64,000 nt of DNA from G963669295 sp963669295 (GCA_963669295.1 OY769938.1:1860001-1924000), one strand, 5' to 3'. Numbered from the stretch's first letter, positions 36,348 through 45,641 are shown. Numbers and translations: made by a program. Notes: a model not told the origin generated them from the sequence alone.

Positions 36348-37601
36348 TTAGCCTTTGTATTTTTTCATGATGACCGACGTGTTATGTCCACCAAACCCAA
36401 AGGTATTGCTCAATGCCACATTTACTGTTCTCTTCTGCGCTTCATTGAACGTGAAGTTTAATTCAGGGTCAATCTCAGGATCGTCGGTAAAGTGGTTAAT
36501 CGTTGGGGGAATGATGTCGTTTTCCACTGCTTTCACACAAGCAATGGCCTCAATCGCTCCTGCAGCACCTAACAGGTGGCCGGTCATTGATTTGGTAGAG
36601 CTGATGTTGAGGTTGTATGCGTGTTCGCCAAATACTTTCTTAATGGCCTTGGTTTCGGCAATATCGCCCAGGGGAGTAGAGGTTCCATGCACATTGATGT
36701 AGTCTACTTCTTTGGGGTCTATTCCAGCATCTGAGAGAGCATATTTCATCACATTAATTGCTCCCAACCCTTCTGGGTGTGGCGCAGTCATGTGGTGCGC
36801 ATCAGCCGAAAGCCCACCGCCAACAATTTCAGCGTAGATGTGTGCTCCTCGTGCTTTTGCATGCTCTAATTCTTCTAAAATTAAGGCTCCTGATCCTTCT
36901 CCCAATACAAACCCTTCGCGGTCCTTATCGAATGGCCTTGAAGCTGTTTCGGGCGAGTCGTTACGTGTAGATAATGCGTGCATGGCGTTGAATCCACCCA
37001 CTCCCGACTCGTTTACCGCTGCTTCAGAGCCTCCTGTAATCATCAAGTCCACTTTGCCTAAACGAATGTAGTTGTAGGCATCAATCATGGCATTGGTGGA
37101 GGAGGCACAGGCAGAAACGGTAGTGAAGTTTGGCCCTCTATATCCGTATTTGATGGAAATCAACCCGGAGGCGATGTCAGCAATCATTTTAGGAATAAAG
37201 AAAGGGTTGAATCGAGGGGTTCCATCGCCATCTTTGAAGTTAAATGCCTCGGTTTGGAAAGTGTTTATCCCGCCTATTCCGGAACCCCAAATCACTCCAG
37301 CCCTATCCGGGTCAACCGAGTTTTCGCTTAGCCCAGCATTCTCATATGCCTCTGCAACGGCTACAAGGGCATATTGAGAAAACGGGTCTAATTTTCTTGC
37401 TTCTTTTCTATCGAAGTGCTCTAACGGGTCAAAATTCTTGATTTCACAGGCAAACCTGGTTTTAAACTTTGTTGCATCAAATTGCTTGATCAACGCGGCA
37501 CCGCTTACTCCATTGATAAGGCCGTTCCAATAATCGTTAAGGTTATTGCCTAACGGAGTAAGAGCCCCAAGCCCTGTAATTACGACTCGCTTTAGCTCCA
37601 T
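36348..37601 (-). CDS. fabF: Beta-ketoacyl-ACP synthase II
   Basis: It condenses malonyl-ACP with acyl-ACP to lengthen fatty acids. The 417-residue product has the catalytic Cys in TTVSACASSTNAM, His in NVHGTSTPLGD and His in KSMTGHLLGAAG, plus the C-terminal NTFGFGGHNTS. All active-site residues are intact. It lies 22 bp after acpP and 11 bp before rnc. Confidence 0.97.
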   Translation of the reverse strand: MELKRVVITGLGALTPLGNNLNDYWNGLINGVSGAALIKQFDATKFKTRFACEIKNFDPLEHFDRKEARKLDPFSQYALVAVAEAYENAGLSENSVDPDRAGVIWGSGIGGINTFQTEAFNFKDGDGTPRFNPFFIPKMIADIASGLISIKYGYRGPNFTTVSACASSTNAMIDAYNYIRLGKVDLMITGGSEAAVNESGVGGFNAMHALSTRNDSPETASRPFDKDREGFVLGEGSGALILEELEHAKARGAHIYAEIVGGGLSADAHHMTAPHPEGLGAINVMKYALSDAGIDPKEVDYINVHGTSTPLGDIAETKAIKKVFGEHAYNLNISSTKSMTGHLLGAAGAIEAIACVKAVENDIIPPTINHFTDDPEIDPELNFTFNEAQKRTVNVALSNTFGFGGHNTSVIMKKYKG

Positions 37602-37623
37602 AAAAAATAGAAAAGGTGTTTAC

Positions 37624-37860
37624 TTACTTTGAGTTTTGGTCGATATAGCTGATTGCTTCACCAACAGTTCCAATCTTCTCAGCCTGGTCGTCGGGAATAG
37701 CAATGTTGAATTCTTTTTCGAATTCCATGATCAACTCAACAGTATCCAATGAGTCTGCTCCAAGATCATTTGTGAAGCTTGCTTCAGGTGTAACTTCGCT
37801 TTCATCAACGCCTAACTTATCAACGATGATGGCGATTACTCTTGATTTGATATCTGACAT
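37624..37860 (-). CDS. acpP: Acyl carrier protein
   Basis: A 78-residue carrier of growing fatty acyl chains. The serine that receives 4'-phosphopantetheine is in the invariant DLGADSLDTVELIMEFE motif. The ATG at 37860 (MSDIKSRVI) is preceded on the minus strand by AGGAG at 37872-37868, a clear ribosome-binding site, so the 12-residue upstream extension is rejected. First gene of acpP-fabF-rnc. Confidence 0.97.
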   Translation of the reverse strand: MSDIKSRVIAIIVDKLGVDESEVTPEASFTNDLGADSLDTVELIMEFEKEFNIAIPDDQAEKIGTVGEAISYIDQNSK

Positions 37861-37929
37861 TTTGTGTCTCCTTTCTTTGGTTTTTTCAGCCTGCAAATAA
37901 AAAACTTATCGGTATAAAATCAAAATTTT

Positions 37930-38613
37930 TTATTCATAATACACCGTTACTTCATCGAGGGTTTTCCGCGATATATCGGGAACCGTAACCTCGCTAGCAG
38001 GATATCCCACAGGCAGTAGCAAAAACGGACGTTCATTTTCTGGCCGTTTTAGTGCTTTTGTTAAGAAATTCATTGGACTTGGGGTATGGGTTAATGTCAC
38101 CAATCCAGCATTGTGAATTGCAGCAATTAAAAAGCCCGACGCTAACCCTACCGATTCATTTACATAATAGTTGTTTCTTTTTTCTCCATTTGCTCCGAAA
38201 TCGTATACCTTCTTAAATACTATAATGATCCAGGGCACTGTATCCAGAAATGGCTTGTTCCAATCAGTTCCCAGTGGAGCCAAATCTTTTAACCACTCTT
38301 CACTCATGCGACCATGGTAGCTGCGGTATTCTTCTTCCTCGGCCATTTTTCTAATCTCGCTTTTCAGCTCCTTGCTGGAAATAACACAAAATGTCCACGG
38401 TTGCTTGTGTGCTCCCGAGGGAGCTGTAGAAGCCGTTTTCAAAATGTTCTCAATAATTTCCTTTGGAACAGGTTTGTCAGAAAAATCACGTACACTTCTA
38501 CGCGTATCCATAAACTCGTAAAATGATTTGCTGCGCTCCAGCATTTCATTTTCGTCAAAGGAATTTGCCTCGTAGGGAACAAAAGGATATTTCGTAGTTG
38601 CTGTTTCACTCAT
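37930..38613 (-). CDS. Nitroreductase family protein
   Basis: A 227-residue FMN-dependent oxidoreductase. The N-terminus holds the FMN phosphate-binding TRRSVRDFSDKPVP, followed by TAPSGAHKQPWTFCV, and the C-terminal half has the NYYVNESVGLASGFLIAAIH region and the glycine/proline-rich LLLPVGYPA typical of the family. The closer similarity seems to be to the iodotyrosine-deiodinase-like branch, judged from the LTHTPSPMNFL segment, but I cannot name a substrate. It probably has its own promoter divergent from purN. Confidence 0.88.
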   Translation of the reverse strand: MSETATTKYPFVPYEANSFDENEMLERSKSFYEFMDTRRSVRDFSDKPVPKEIIENILKTASTAPSGAHKQPWTFCVISSKELKSEIRKMAEEEEYRSYHGRMSEEWLKDLAPLGTDWNKPFLDTVPWIIIVFKKVYDFGANGEKRNNYYVNESVGLASGFLIAAIHNAGLVTLTHTPSPMNFLTKALKRPENERPFLLLPVGYPASEVTVPDISRKTLDEVTVYYE

Positions 38614-38698
38614 CGCTACAATCTTTACTCGGTTAAAAGTAGCAATAAAAACCGTGAGAAAGTAGGTTTCCTTGCATTTTATATCGATTAATATTATC

Positions 38699-38706
38699 TA
38701 TTTTTG
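38699..38706 (+). promoter_or_regulatory. Candidate -7 element for purN-rnhA
   Basis: TATTTTTG matches TAnnTTTG 22 bp before the purN ATG, with a TTG at 38672-38674, 24 bp upstream, just outside the usual range. Confidence 0.45.
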
Positions 38707-38728
38707 TACTCCTACTTTTACATCGTTT

Positions 38729-39301
38729 ATGACTAAGCGCATTGCCATTTTTGCTTCCGGAGGCGGCAGCAACGCACAAAAAATCATCGAGCACTTCAAG
38801 CACCACCAAGCCATACAGGTCGACCTTGTCATTAGCAATAAGGCCCAGGCAGGCGTGCTTTCTATGGCTCAAGCGTATAATATTGCTACGCTGGTGATTG
38901 ACCGAGCTGCGTTTTATGAGACGGATGAGGTGGTAAAAAAATTGCACACTGCACAAATTGACCTGATTGTTTTAGCAGGCTTTCTGTGGAAAGTGCCTGA
39001 TGCATTGATTGCCGCTTTTCCTGGTGCTATTGTGAACATTCACCCCTCGCTATTACCAAAGTTTGGTGGAAAAGGAATGTATGGCATGCACGTGCACAAA
39101 GCAGTAGTTGCCGCTGGCGAAACAGAAAGCGGCCCTACCATACACTATGTCAATGAGCATTATGATGAAGGACAAATCATTTTCCAGGCCACCTGCGAAG
39201 TACTGGCCAACGATACTCCTGAAGCGCTTCAGCAACGCGTATTGGCATTAGAGCACAAACATTACCCCACTGTAATAGAACAACTGCTTACCCATGGCTA
39301 A
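38729..39301 (+). CDS. purN: Phosphoribosylglycinamide formyltransferase
   Basis: It transfers a formyl group from 10-formyl-THF to GAR in purine synthesis. The 190-residue product has the opening IAIFASGGGSNAQKIIEHF that binds the ribose phosphate, the catalytic Asn and His in VNIHPSLLPKFGGKGMYG, and Asp in YDEGQIIFQ. I start at 38729 because the 19 residues upstream fall within the promoter. It overlaps the RNase H gene by eight bases. Confidence 0.96.
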   Translation: MTKRIAIFASGGGSNAQKIIEHFKHHQAIQVDLVISNKAQAGVLSMAQAYNIATLVIDRAAFYETDEVVKKLHTAQIDLIVLAGFLWKVPDALIAAFPGAIVNIHPSLLPKFGGKGMYGMHVHKAVVAAGETESGPTIHYVNEHYDEGQIIFQATCEVLANDTPEALQQRVLALEHKHYPTVIEQLLTHG

Positions 39302-40100
39302 AACCAAAAAATATTATGTGGTGTGGAAAGGGCACCGCCCAGGTGTTTACGATTCATGGGCAGCATGTAACCAGCAGATTATTGGTTATAAAGGCGCTCA
39401 ATACAAATCGTTTAAAACCTATGCCGAAGCCATGAGCGCTTACGAACACCCTGAGTTGGTAAAAATGGGAGGCAAGCCCAAAAAGCAAAAGTACTATGTG
39501 GTGTGGCGTGGGCACCAGCCAGGGGTATATTCCGATTGGGAAAAAGCCCGCAAGCAACTTACTGGCGCTGCTCAGCCATTGTACAAAACCTTTGGCAGTA
39601 AAGAGCTGGCTGAAAAAGCATTTATAGAAGGGCCTACAGCCTACGAGGGTAAAGACTTTAAAAAAACACGCGACCTCACCGAAGCCGAAAAGCAACGCAT
39701 TGGTACGCCCATACCATTGAGCCTGGCAGTAGATGCTGCTTGCAGTGGTAAAACCAACCTGGCAGAATACCAGGGGGTAATTACCGAAACGGGAACGCAG
39801 GTGTTTCATGTGGGGCCGCTGCAAAAGGCCACCAATAATATTGGGGAATTTTTAGCCCTTGTACATGCCCTCGCCTATTTAAAAAAGAACAACATTAAGA
39901 TGCCCATTTACTCCGATTCGCGCATTGCCATGGGGTGGGTAAAGAAGAAAAGAGTGAATACCTCTTCGGAAGACCCACATACGCAACAACTCATTCAGCG
40001 AGGGCTAAAGTGGTTGCACGAAAACTCCTGGGATGTTCCTATCTTAAAGTGGGAAACAAAGGCATGGGGAGAGATTCCCGCTGACTTCGGCAGGAAATAA
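39294..40100 (+). CDS. rnhA: Ribonuclease H with two N-terminal hybrid-binding (viroplasmin-like) domains
   Basis: It cleaves the RNA strand of RNA:DNA hybrids. Two copies of the RNase H1 hybrid-binding domain lie at residues 6-50 (KYYVVWKGHRPGVYDSW) and 66-110 (KYYVVWRGHQPGVYSDW), followed by a catalytic domain (about 138-268). The four acidic residues are intact: Asp in LAVDAACSG, Glu in NIGEFLALVHAL, Asp in PIYSDSRIAMGWV and Asp in IPADFGRK. One such N-terminal domain is usual; two in tandem are less common. It overlaps purN. Confidence 0.92.
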   Translation: MAKTKKYYVVWKGHRPGVYDSWAACNQQIIGYKGAQYKSFKTYAEAMSAYEHPELVKMGGKPKKQKYYVVWRGHQPGVYSDWEKARKQLTGAAQPLYKTFGSKELAEKAFIEGPTAYEGKDFKKTRDLTEAEKQRIGTPIPLSLAVDAACSGKTNLAEYQGVITETGTQVFHVGPLQKATNNIGEFLALVHALAYLKKNNIKMPIYSDSRIAMGWVKKKRVNTSSEDPHTQQLIQRGLKWLHENSWDVPILKWETKAWGEIPADFGRK

Positions 40101-40105
40101 CCTGC

Positions 40106-42760
40106 TTACTTTCCTAAAAACCGCAGTACTTGTGGGTCGGTTTCTGCTTCTTTAATACTTTCAAGGATACCATCAATCTTATCCGACTGATCTTTCGCTG
40201 CTTTTATTTTATGATCCAACTCTGCTAATGATCCTGCATCAGCTCCTTCTCCTTCTTTTTCTGTTTTCTCCGATTTTAGCTTGCTCACCTGCTTATCGTA
40301 CATGCTTTGCAACTCAGCTAACGACTGAATGCCTGAAAGCTTCATCCACCAAATGGGGGCTGTACGAGCTGTTTTCTCAAAAACGGGCAACGCGCTATTG
40401 ACAGTAGCATCATCCTGATTCTTCAAGTACTTTACATAGGTTTGGTTGAACTGGAATGCAGAGAAACCACTGATCTTTTTTGATGTTGTTAAAAAGAACT
40501 CGTTTTGCTCGGCCGTACCATGCGCTGCATAAATACCCGCCACTTCTGTCCTAATTTTACTGCTTTCTTCACCTTCAAACTGCTTGGCATACTTCATTCC
40601 TTCGGTGGCATCCATATCAGCAATGGCCGAAAGCCCTGCTGCGATAACAGCATACGAACTGTCTTTTGTTGCATTTGTATAAATGGCCTTCAAAGCCTCA
40701 TCGTCATCGTAATGCTTCACCAATGTTTTAATGGCCTGAGCACGTACATTTGACTTTTTATCGCTTTTGGCCAATGTTATCAGCTTCTCACGAATGGCAG
40801 GCTTATGACTTTTAATGGCTTTTTTCATGTTGCGCATCGCATTGGTTTTGATGTTCCAATACTTGTCATCTAAAGCATCCACCATTACTTTGGCACTGCT
40901 TTCATCAGATTTCTTGCCACATGCTTTTACTGCTTCTAACCGATCGATGTATAAGGGTGCATTGTAGTATTGATGCACAAATTGTTCGATGGGTTTGTCA
41001 TCACTTTTGTTGCACAAGAGAATTTTTTCTGCATCCACATTCACCAAATCCGGTTTCTGTGCAGCATCAAAAGCAAATGTCGTATCGGCATCCAATACCC
41101 AAACACGGTGACGGGTAGCTTTACTGCCATTGTACACATCGATATCTAACGGAATTTTATACAACGGTGTTTTATCAAAGTCTTGTGTTTGTTTTACCGT
41201 TACCAGTTGCTGTTTGGTACTATCGCTATAAGCATAGCTGTACTCCATTTTAGGGTGACCGCTGGCTAAAAACCATTGATCGAAAAACCAATTCAAATCC
41301 TCTCCGGTCACCTCTTCAAAAGCCAATCGCAAGTGATGCACCTCCGCTGGCTTGTACTTGTTGTTTTCTAAATACACCCTTAATGCCTCGAAGAAGGCAT
41401 CATCGCCTACATATTTCCTTAACATATGTAAGATACGCCCCCCTTTGTTGTAGGAGTGACCGTCAAACATGTCTTCTTTATCGTTGTAATCAAAACGAAT
41501 TAAATCCACTTGTTTTTGCCTCGATTCTGCCAAATAACCATTCATCTCACTCATCGCATTATGGTCGGCCACATCAGCACCATACTTATATTCATCCCAC
41601 AAAAACTGACTGTAATTTGCAAACGACTCGTTCAACGGAAGGTTCGACCACGATTCGCAAGTCACCAGGTCGCCAAACCAATGGTGAAACAACTCGTGGG
41701 CAATAATGGATTCGTTGTCGCCGTCCAGCATTTCGCGACGGGTTTGCTGCAAGAATTCACCATGAATAACTGCCGTGGTGTTTTCCATTGCACCCGACAC
41801 GTAATCGCGCACTACCACCTGGTGGTACTTTTCCCATGGATAATCAACCCCCAATTTATTAGAGAAAAACTCCATCATTTCTGGTGTATTGCCAAAAATA
41901 TCGCGAGCGTATTGTTCGTACTCCTTTTCTACATAGTAGTGTACCTCCAGGTCTCTCCACTTGTCTTTTACCACAGCAAAGTCGCCTACCGCCATCATAA
42001 ACAAATAAGGGGTGTGCGATAACGATTGTTTCCAATAATCCGTACGGGTGCCATCACCATTTTCAGTAGAAAATACCAGCAACCCATTCGAAAGGGTTTT
42101 GTATTTCTTATCTACAGTAATGTACAGCTCTTGTGTGGTTCGTTCGTTAGGCGAATCAATGGTTGGAAACCAACAAGAACTGGCTTCTGTTTCTCCTTGT
42201 GTCCATATTTGTGTGGGCTTATCTGCCTCGCTGCTATCTGGGTTAACAAAATACAGCCCCTTGTCGGAGGTAATGGCAGCACTGCCCCCTGCCTCTAATT
42301 CATTGGGCTTGGCGGTGTATTTTATTTGAATGTGGAAGGTGTCTTTGCGGGTATATTCTTTATCGAGGTTAATTGTTAAAAACTTATTGTCGTATTCGTA
42401 AGCAAGTACGTTGGTTTTACTTTCCTCGCTATACATGGCTACACTATGAATATCAAACCCTTTTGCATCCAATACCAATTGGTTAGTAGCATAAAAATAA
42501 GGCTTGAGTGTTAACGTTGCTTCACCATTTAAGTAGCTGTTTTTCCAATCGAATCGCACATCCAGCTTGGTGTGTAACAGATCGTGCTTGCGAGTTTCAG
42601 AGGGGTTATACGTTGCTCGTTGAGGAGTACCCTTATCTTCCTTTGGTCTTTCCATGGTGACCTCTATGGGCTCCAATTCTACCACTTCGGTTTTTTGGAA
42701 GATGCTACACGAAGCAAGAACTACAGAGGAGAGAAACAGATAGACTACCTTTTTTTGCAT
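40106..42760 (-). CDS. M1 family aminopeptidase, lipoprotein
   Basis: An 884-residue zinc aminopeptidase exported as a lipoprotein (signal ending VVLASC, Cys18). The substrate-binding GAMEN motif is in SGAMENTTAV (near 322), the zinc site is HELFHHW (near 353) and its third ligand is Glu in LNESFANYSQFLWDE. The C-terminal third has HEAT-like helical repeats (KYWNIKTNAMRNM, VRAQAIKTLVKHY) and ends in a charged coiled coil. It probably digests peptides in the periplasm or at the cell surface. I start at 42760, where the lipoprotein signal begins. Confidence 0.93.
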   Translation of the reverse strand: MQKKVVYLFLSSVVLASCSIFQKTEVVELEPIEVTMERPKEDKGTPQRATYNPSETRKHDLLHTKLDVRFDWKNSYLNGEATLTLKPYFYATNQLVLDAKGFDIHSVAMYSEESKTNVLAYEYDNKFLTINLDKEYTRKDTFHIQIKYTAKPNELEAGGSAAITSDKGLYFVNPDSSEADKPTQIWTQGETEASSCWFPTIDSPNERTTQELYITVDKKYKTLSNGLLVFSTENGDGTRTDYWKQSLSHTPYLFMMAVGDFAVVKDKWRDLEVHYYVEKEYEQYARDIFGNTPEMMEFFSNKLGVDYPWEKYHQVVVRDYVSGAMENTTAVIHGEFLQQTRREMLDGDNESIIAHELFHHWFGDLVTCESWSNLPLNESFANYSQFLWDEYKYGADVADHNAMSEMNGYLAESRQKQVDLIRFDYNDKEDMFDGHSYNKGGRILHMLRKYVGDDAFFEALRVYLENNKYKPAEVHHLRLAFEEVTGEDLNWFFDQWFLASGHPKMEYSYAYSDSTKQQLVTVKQTQDFDKTPLYKIPLDIDVYNGSKATRHRVWVLDADTTFAFDAAQKPDLVNVDAEKILLCNKSDDKPIEQFVHQYYNAPLYIDRLEAVKACGKKSDESSAKVMVDALDDKYWNIKTNAMRNMKKAIKSHKPAIREKLITLAKSDKKSNVRAQAIKTLVKHYDDDEALKAIYTNATKDSSYAVIAAGLSAIADMDATEGMKYAKQFEGEESSKIRTEVAGIYAAHGTAEQNEFFLTTSKKISGFSAFQFNQTYVKYLKNQDDATVNSALPVFEKTARTAPIWWMKLSGIQSLAELQSMYDKQVSKLKSEKTEKEGEGADAGSLAELDHKIKAAKDQSDKIDGILESIKEAETDPQVLRFLGK

Positions 42761-42870
42761 GGTTTTTATTTTAGCCTTCAAAGATGAAGAAAATCGTCCT
42801 ATTTTCAAACTGGACATTTGCTATATCCCTCTAAAAAATTGATATTTACGCTACTTTTAAACTAAAGGAA

Positions 42871-43380
42871 ATGATCAAATCGACTGTTAATAATCAATAT
42901 GAAACTGAGATGGAGTTGGCCTCCGATCAGCCTTATAACGGAATAGTAAACGGCAAAGCACTTGACCTTGATGTTACTATGATTAAACCCGGCACCTATA
43001 GTGTAATCAACAACCATCAGTCGTATACTGTTGAAGTACTGAACCCAAACCATCAGGAAAAAACATATGAAATTACCGTAAATGGCAACAAATATCATGT
43101 GGCTTTAGAAGATGAGTATGATGCGCTATTGAAGCAATTGGGGATGGACAACCTTAGCAACATGAAGGTAAAAGAGGTGAAAGCACCGATGCCCGGTTTG
43201 GTAATAGATGTGGTGGTTAACCCTGGCACTGAAGTAAAGAAGGGCGACCCCTTATTGATCCTGGAGGCCATGAAAATGGAAAACATTTTGAAGTCGCCTA
43301 CCGACGGTGTAGTAAAAAGCATTGCTGCTGTAAAAAGTGCCACAGTAGAAAAGAATGAAGTATTGATTCACTTTGAATAA
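42871..43380 (+). CDS. Biotin carboxyl carrier protein (acyl-CoA carboxylase subunit)
   Basis: A 169-residue biotinyl protein. Its C-terminal biotinyl domain (100-169) has EVKAPMPGLVIDV and the biotin attachment site EAMKMEN with Lys135. The first 90 residues form a separate beta-rich domain. The APMPG form resembles carriers of propionyl- or methylmalonyl-type carboxylases more than fatty-acid BCCP. No carboxylase subunit gene is adjacent. It starts 111 bp from the divergent M1 peptidase gene. Confidence 0.9.
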   Translation: MIKSTVNNQYETEMELASDQPYNGIVNGKALDLDVTMIKPGTYSVINNHQSYTVEVLNPNHQEKTYEITVNGNKYHVALEDEYDALLKQLGMDNLSNMKVKEVKAPMPGLVIDVVVNPGTEVKKGDPLLILEAMKMENILKSPTDGVVKSIAAVKSATVEKNEVLIHFE

Positions 43381-43398
43381 TTCACCTATACACACATT

Positions 43399-44073
43399 AT
43401 GAAAAAGAATTTTTTATCCCTTCCCGCTGTTTTGGCTGTTGCCTTACTAAGTGCATGTGGAGGCAATGAAACCCCAGCCAATGACACTGCAACCAACGAC
43501 ACCACAGCTACTGAGCCTGTAGAAGAGGTTTGCCTATATCATTACGACAATAGCACTACCACTGTTTTGTGGACCGCTTACAAACACAATGCTAAAGTAG
43601 AAGTAAAGGGCAAGCTCGAAACGTTTGAGGTAACCACTGGCGAACCGTCTGAAGATTTGGCGACCATGGTACAAGGCACCACGTTTAAAATTTATGCCGA
43701 TACTGGGGTAAACTCTGAAGACCCTGTCCGCGACAAAAAAATTATGGAAATCTTCTTTGGTGCTATGTCTACACAAGAAATTACCGGAACCATTAACAGC
43801 ATGAATGGCGATAATGAAAGCGGCTCAGGCACTTTAACCTTAAGCATGAATGGTGTGGATAAAGAAGTAAATTTCGACTACACTGTTGATGAAAACAACC
43901 GCATGGAACTTGCCATTGCTGAAATCAATATGCACGATTGGAACGGACAAGAGGCTTGCGATGCCTTGCATAAGGCGTGTGAAGAAAAACATACCGGTGA
44001 TGATGGCGAGAGTGTATTCTGGCCCACAATGGCTGTAAACATTTTTACTACATATACTGTAGAGTGTAACTAA
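43399..44073 (+). CDS. YceI-like lipoprotein
   Basis: A 224-residue lipoprotein (signal ending LLSAC, Cys20) with a Thr/Asn/Asp-rich linker to about residue 40. The rest resembles the YceI lipocalin-like barrel: VLWTAYKHNAKVEVKGKLE, then TFKIYADTGVNSEDPVRDKK and a late NRMELAIAEINMHDW. YceI proteins bind long isoprenoid-type lipids in the periplasm. Similarity is moderate. It lies 18 bp after the biotin carrier gene and ends at a terminator. Confidence 0.8.
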   Translation: MKKNFLSLPAVLAVALLSACGGNETPANDTATNDTTATEPVEEVCLYHYDNSTTTVLWTAYKHNAKVEVKGKLETFEVTTGEPSEDLATMVQGTTFKIYADTGVNSEDPVRDKKIMEIFFGAMSTQEITGTINSMNGDNESGSGTLTLSMNGVDKEVNFDYTVDENNRMELAIAEINMHDWNGQEACDALHKACEEKHTGDDGESVFWPTMAVNIFTTYTVECN

Positions 44074-44092
44074 TTCCTGTTTTATCCCTATG

Positions 44093-44126
44093 AAAAACCC
44101 CGCAAATTAGTTGTGGGGTTTTTTTA
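44093..44126 (+). terminator. Rho-independent terminator
   Basis: AAAAACCCCGCAA (44093-44105), loop ATTAG, TTGTGGGGTTTTT (44111-44123) gives a 13-bp stem with one G-U pair and T runs on both strands, so it may work in both directions. Confidence 0.88.
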
Positions 44127-44203
44127 TGCTCAAAAAAGAACCCCTACCATGTCCTGAAATAACATCAGCACAATAGCAGGGGTTTATAACCGTGGGGCGT
44201 ATA

Positions 44204-45133
44204 TTATTCTTCTACCAACAGAATATCGAAATCTACTAGATCAACAAACTGTTGAATACGAGTGTCTATTTCGCTTTCTGTTAAATTTTCAAGTCGTTCG
44301 GTTCCAAACTTCTCTACGCAAAACGATGCCATGGCCGACCCTATGATGATACCACGCTTCATGTTTTCGAAAGAAATGTCGCCCGAATGAGCAATATAAC
44401 CTATAAATCCACCTGCAAAAGTATCGCCAGCACCAGTGGGGTCAAACACTTCTTCTAATGGCAATGCCGGAGCAAAAAACACTTGCTCGTTATCAAATAG
44501 CAATGCTCCATGCTCGCCTTTCTTAATGATCAAATAGCGAGGACCCATTTGTAAAATCTTTCGTGCTGCTTTTACCAACGAATACTCCCCTGATAATTGC
44601 CTGGCTTCTTCATCATTAATGGTTAATACATCAATCTTCTCCAATACCTTCTTCAAGTCATCAAGCGCAATGTCCATCCAAAAGTTCATGGTGTCCAGTA
44701 CAATGAGCTTTGGGCGGTGTTGTAACCGGTTAATTACACTAAGTTGCACCGATGGGGTAAGGTTTCCCAACATGAGGTATTCGCAACCCTGGTAAGCTTC
44801 AGGAACAACAGGATCAAAGTTTTCCAATACATTTAACTGCGTATCTAATGTATCACGGGTATTCATATCGTTATGATACTTACCCGACCAAAAAAAACTT
44901 TTTTCACCTTGCTTTATTTGTACTCCCTCCAGGTCAATTCCCCGACCTTTCATAGTATTCATGGTTGCCTCAGGAAAGTCTTCTCCCACTACGGAAATCA
45001 CTTTGGATGCATTGCTGAAATAAGACGCAGACAAAGAGATGTAAGTGGCTGCGCCTCCAATAATTTTATCGGTTTTCCCGAATGGGGTTTCAATAGCATC
45101 AAAAGCCATTGTTCCAACTGTAAGTAAACTCAT
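44204..45133 (-). CDS. PfkB family carbohydrate or nucleoside kinase
   Basis: A 309-residue sugar kinase. The N-terminal GGAATYISLSASYF and the C-terminal ATP/catalytic motif DPTGAGDTFAGGFIGYI (with the catalytic Asp in GAGD) are the two PfkB signatures. The substrate is unclear; the family includes ribokinase and adenosine kinase. Gene and protein are complete. It is transcribed towards the terminator at 44093, away from the tRNA gene. Confidence 0.9.
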   Translation of the reverse strand: MSLLTVGTMAFDAIETPFGKTDKIIGGAATYISLSASYFSNASKVISVVGEDFPEATMNTMKGRGIDLEGVQIKQGEKSFFWSGKYHNDMNTRDTLDTQLNVLENFDPVVPEAYQGCEYLMLGNLTPSVQLSVINRLQHRPKLIVLDTMNFWMDIALDDLKKVLEKIDVLTINDEEARQLSGEYSLVKAARKILQMGPRYLIIKKGEHGALLFDNEQVFFAPALPLEEVFDPTGAGDTFAGGFIGYIAHSGDISFENMKRGIIIGSAMASFCVEKFGTERLENLTESEIDTRIQQFVDLVDFDILLVEE

Positions 45134-45158
45134 GTGCTTAAAATTTTGGGCAAATATA

Positions 45159-45189
45159 TTGTATAATTGTAAACTTTCACCTAATATTG
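45159..45189 (+). promoter_or_regulatory. Candidate tRNA-Asn promoter
   Basis: TTG (45159-45161), a 20-bp gap, then TAATATTG (45182-45189), one mismatch from TAnnTTTG, about 36 bp before the mature tRNA 5' end. Confidence 0.4.
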
Positions 45190-45224
45190 CAGCCCGTTTT
45201 CGGGAAATTTGTTCTTTAAAACAT

Positions 45225-45298
45225 TCCTCAATAGCTCAGTTGGTTAGAGCATCTGACTGTTAATCAGAGGGTCCCTGGTTCGAGTCCAGGTTGAGGAG
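45225..45298 (+). tRNA. tRNA-Asn(GTT)
   Basis: A complete 74-base cloverleaf: acceptor TCCTCAA (45225-45231) pairs with TTGAGGA (45291-45297), followed by discriminator G. The D arm AGCTCAGTTGGTTAGAGC, an anticodon loop CTGTTAA with anticodon GTT, and the T arm CCTGGTTCGAGTCCAGG are all perfect. CCA is not encoded. It is followed immediately by its own terminator and then by the GIY-YIG gene. Confidence 0.97.
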
Positions 45299-45344
45299 CA
45301 TAATTTTTTCCCCTGTCGTCTCAAGTAGATGGCAGGGGTTTTTT
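45275..45344 (+). repeat. Direct repeat, copy 1 (tRNA-Asn 3' end plus terminator)
   Basis: CTGGTTCGAGTCC (45275-45287) and the 52 bases 45293-45344 recur at 45642-45654 and 45673-45724 beyond the GIY-YIG gene without mismatch. In this copy the two parts are joined by AGGTT, which completes the tRNA T arm and acceptor stem. Confidence 0.92.
45310..45344 (+). terminator. tRNA-Asn terminator
   Basis: CCCCTGTC (45310-45317), a 13-base loop, GGCAGGGG (45331-45338) with one G-U pair, then TTTTTT. The same sequence is repeated at 45690-45725. Confidence 0.85.
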
Positions 45345-45348
45345 ATTT

Positions 45349-45636
45349 ATGGCCTTCTTTGTTTACATCATCTATTCAAAAAGCATTGATCGGTTTTATG
45401 TAGGCGAAACGCCTAATATAGAACAACGGTTAAAGTACCACAATAGCCCTAAGCTAAATACCAACTCGACAAAGTCAGGCATGCCATGGGAAGTGTTTAT
45501 GACTATTAGTTGCGATACCAGAACAATTGCAAGAAAGGTGGAAAAACACATAAAGCGTATGAAAAGCAGAAAATACTACTACAACCTCAAGCAATACCCT
45601 GAATTAGTGAAAAAGGTTATTACTAAATATTCTTAA
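45349..45636 (+). CDS. GIY-YIG nuclease family protein (UvrC/URI-type single domain)
   Basis: A 95-residue stand-alone GIY-YIG domain. The active-site pieces are all present: VYI (4-6) and YVG (17-19) for the GIY/YIG strands, Arg27 in QRLKYHN, Glu in IARKVEKHIK (near 65) and Asn in KYYYNLKQYP. The fold makes metal-dependent single-strand cuts and is used by homing endonucleases, UvrC and some transposon nucleases. The gene begins 51 bp after the tRNA and lies between two copies of the tRNA 3' end and terminator, which suggests a self-mobilising role. No other gene belongs to the unit. Confidence 0.92.
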   Translation: MAFFVYIIYSKSIDRFYVGETPNIEQRLKYHNSPKLNTNSTKSGMPWEVFMTISCDTRTIARKVEKHIKRMKSRKYYYNLKQYPELVKKVITKYS

Positions 45637-45641
45637 AATCG

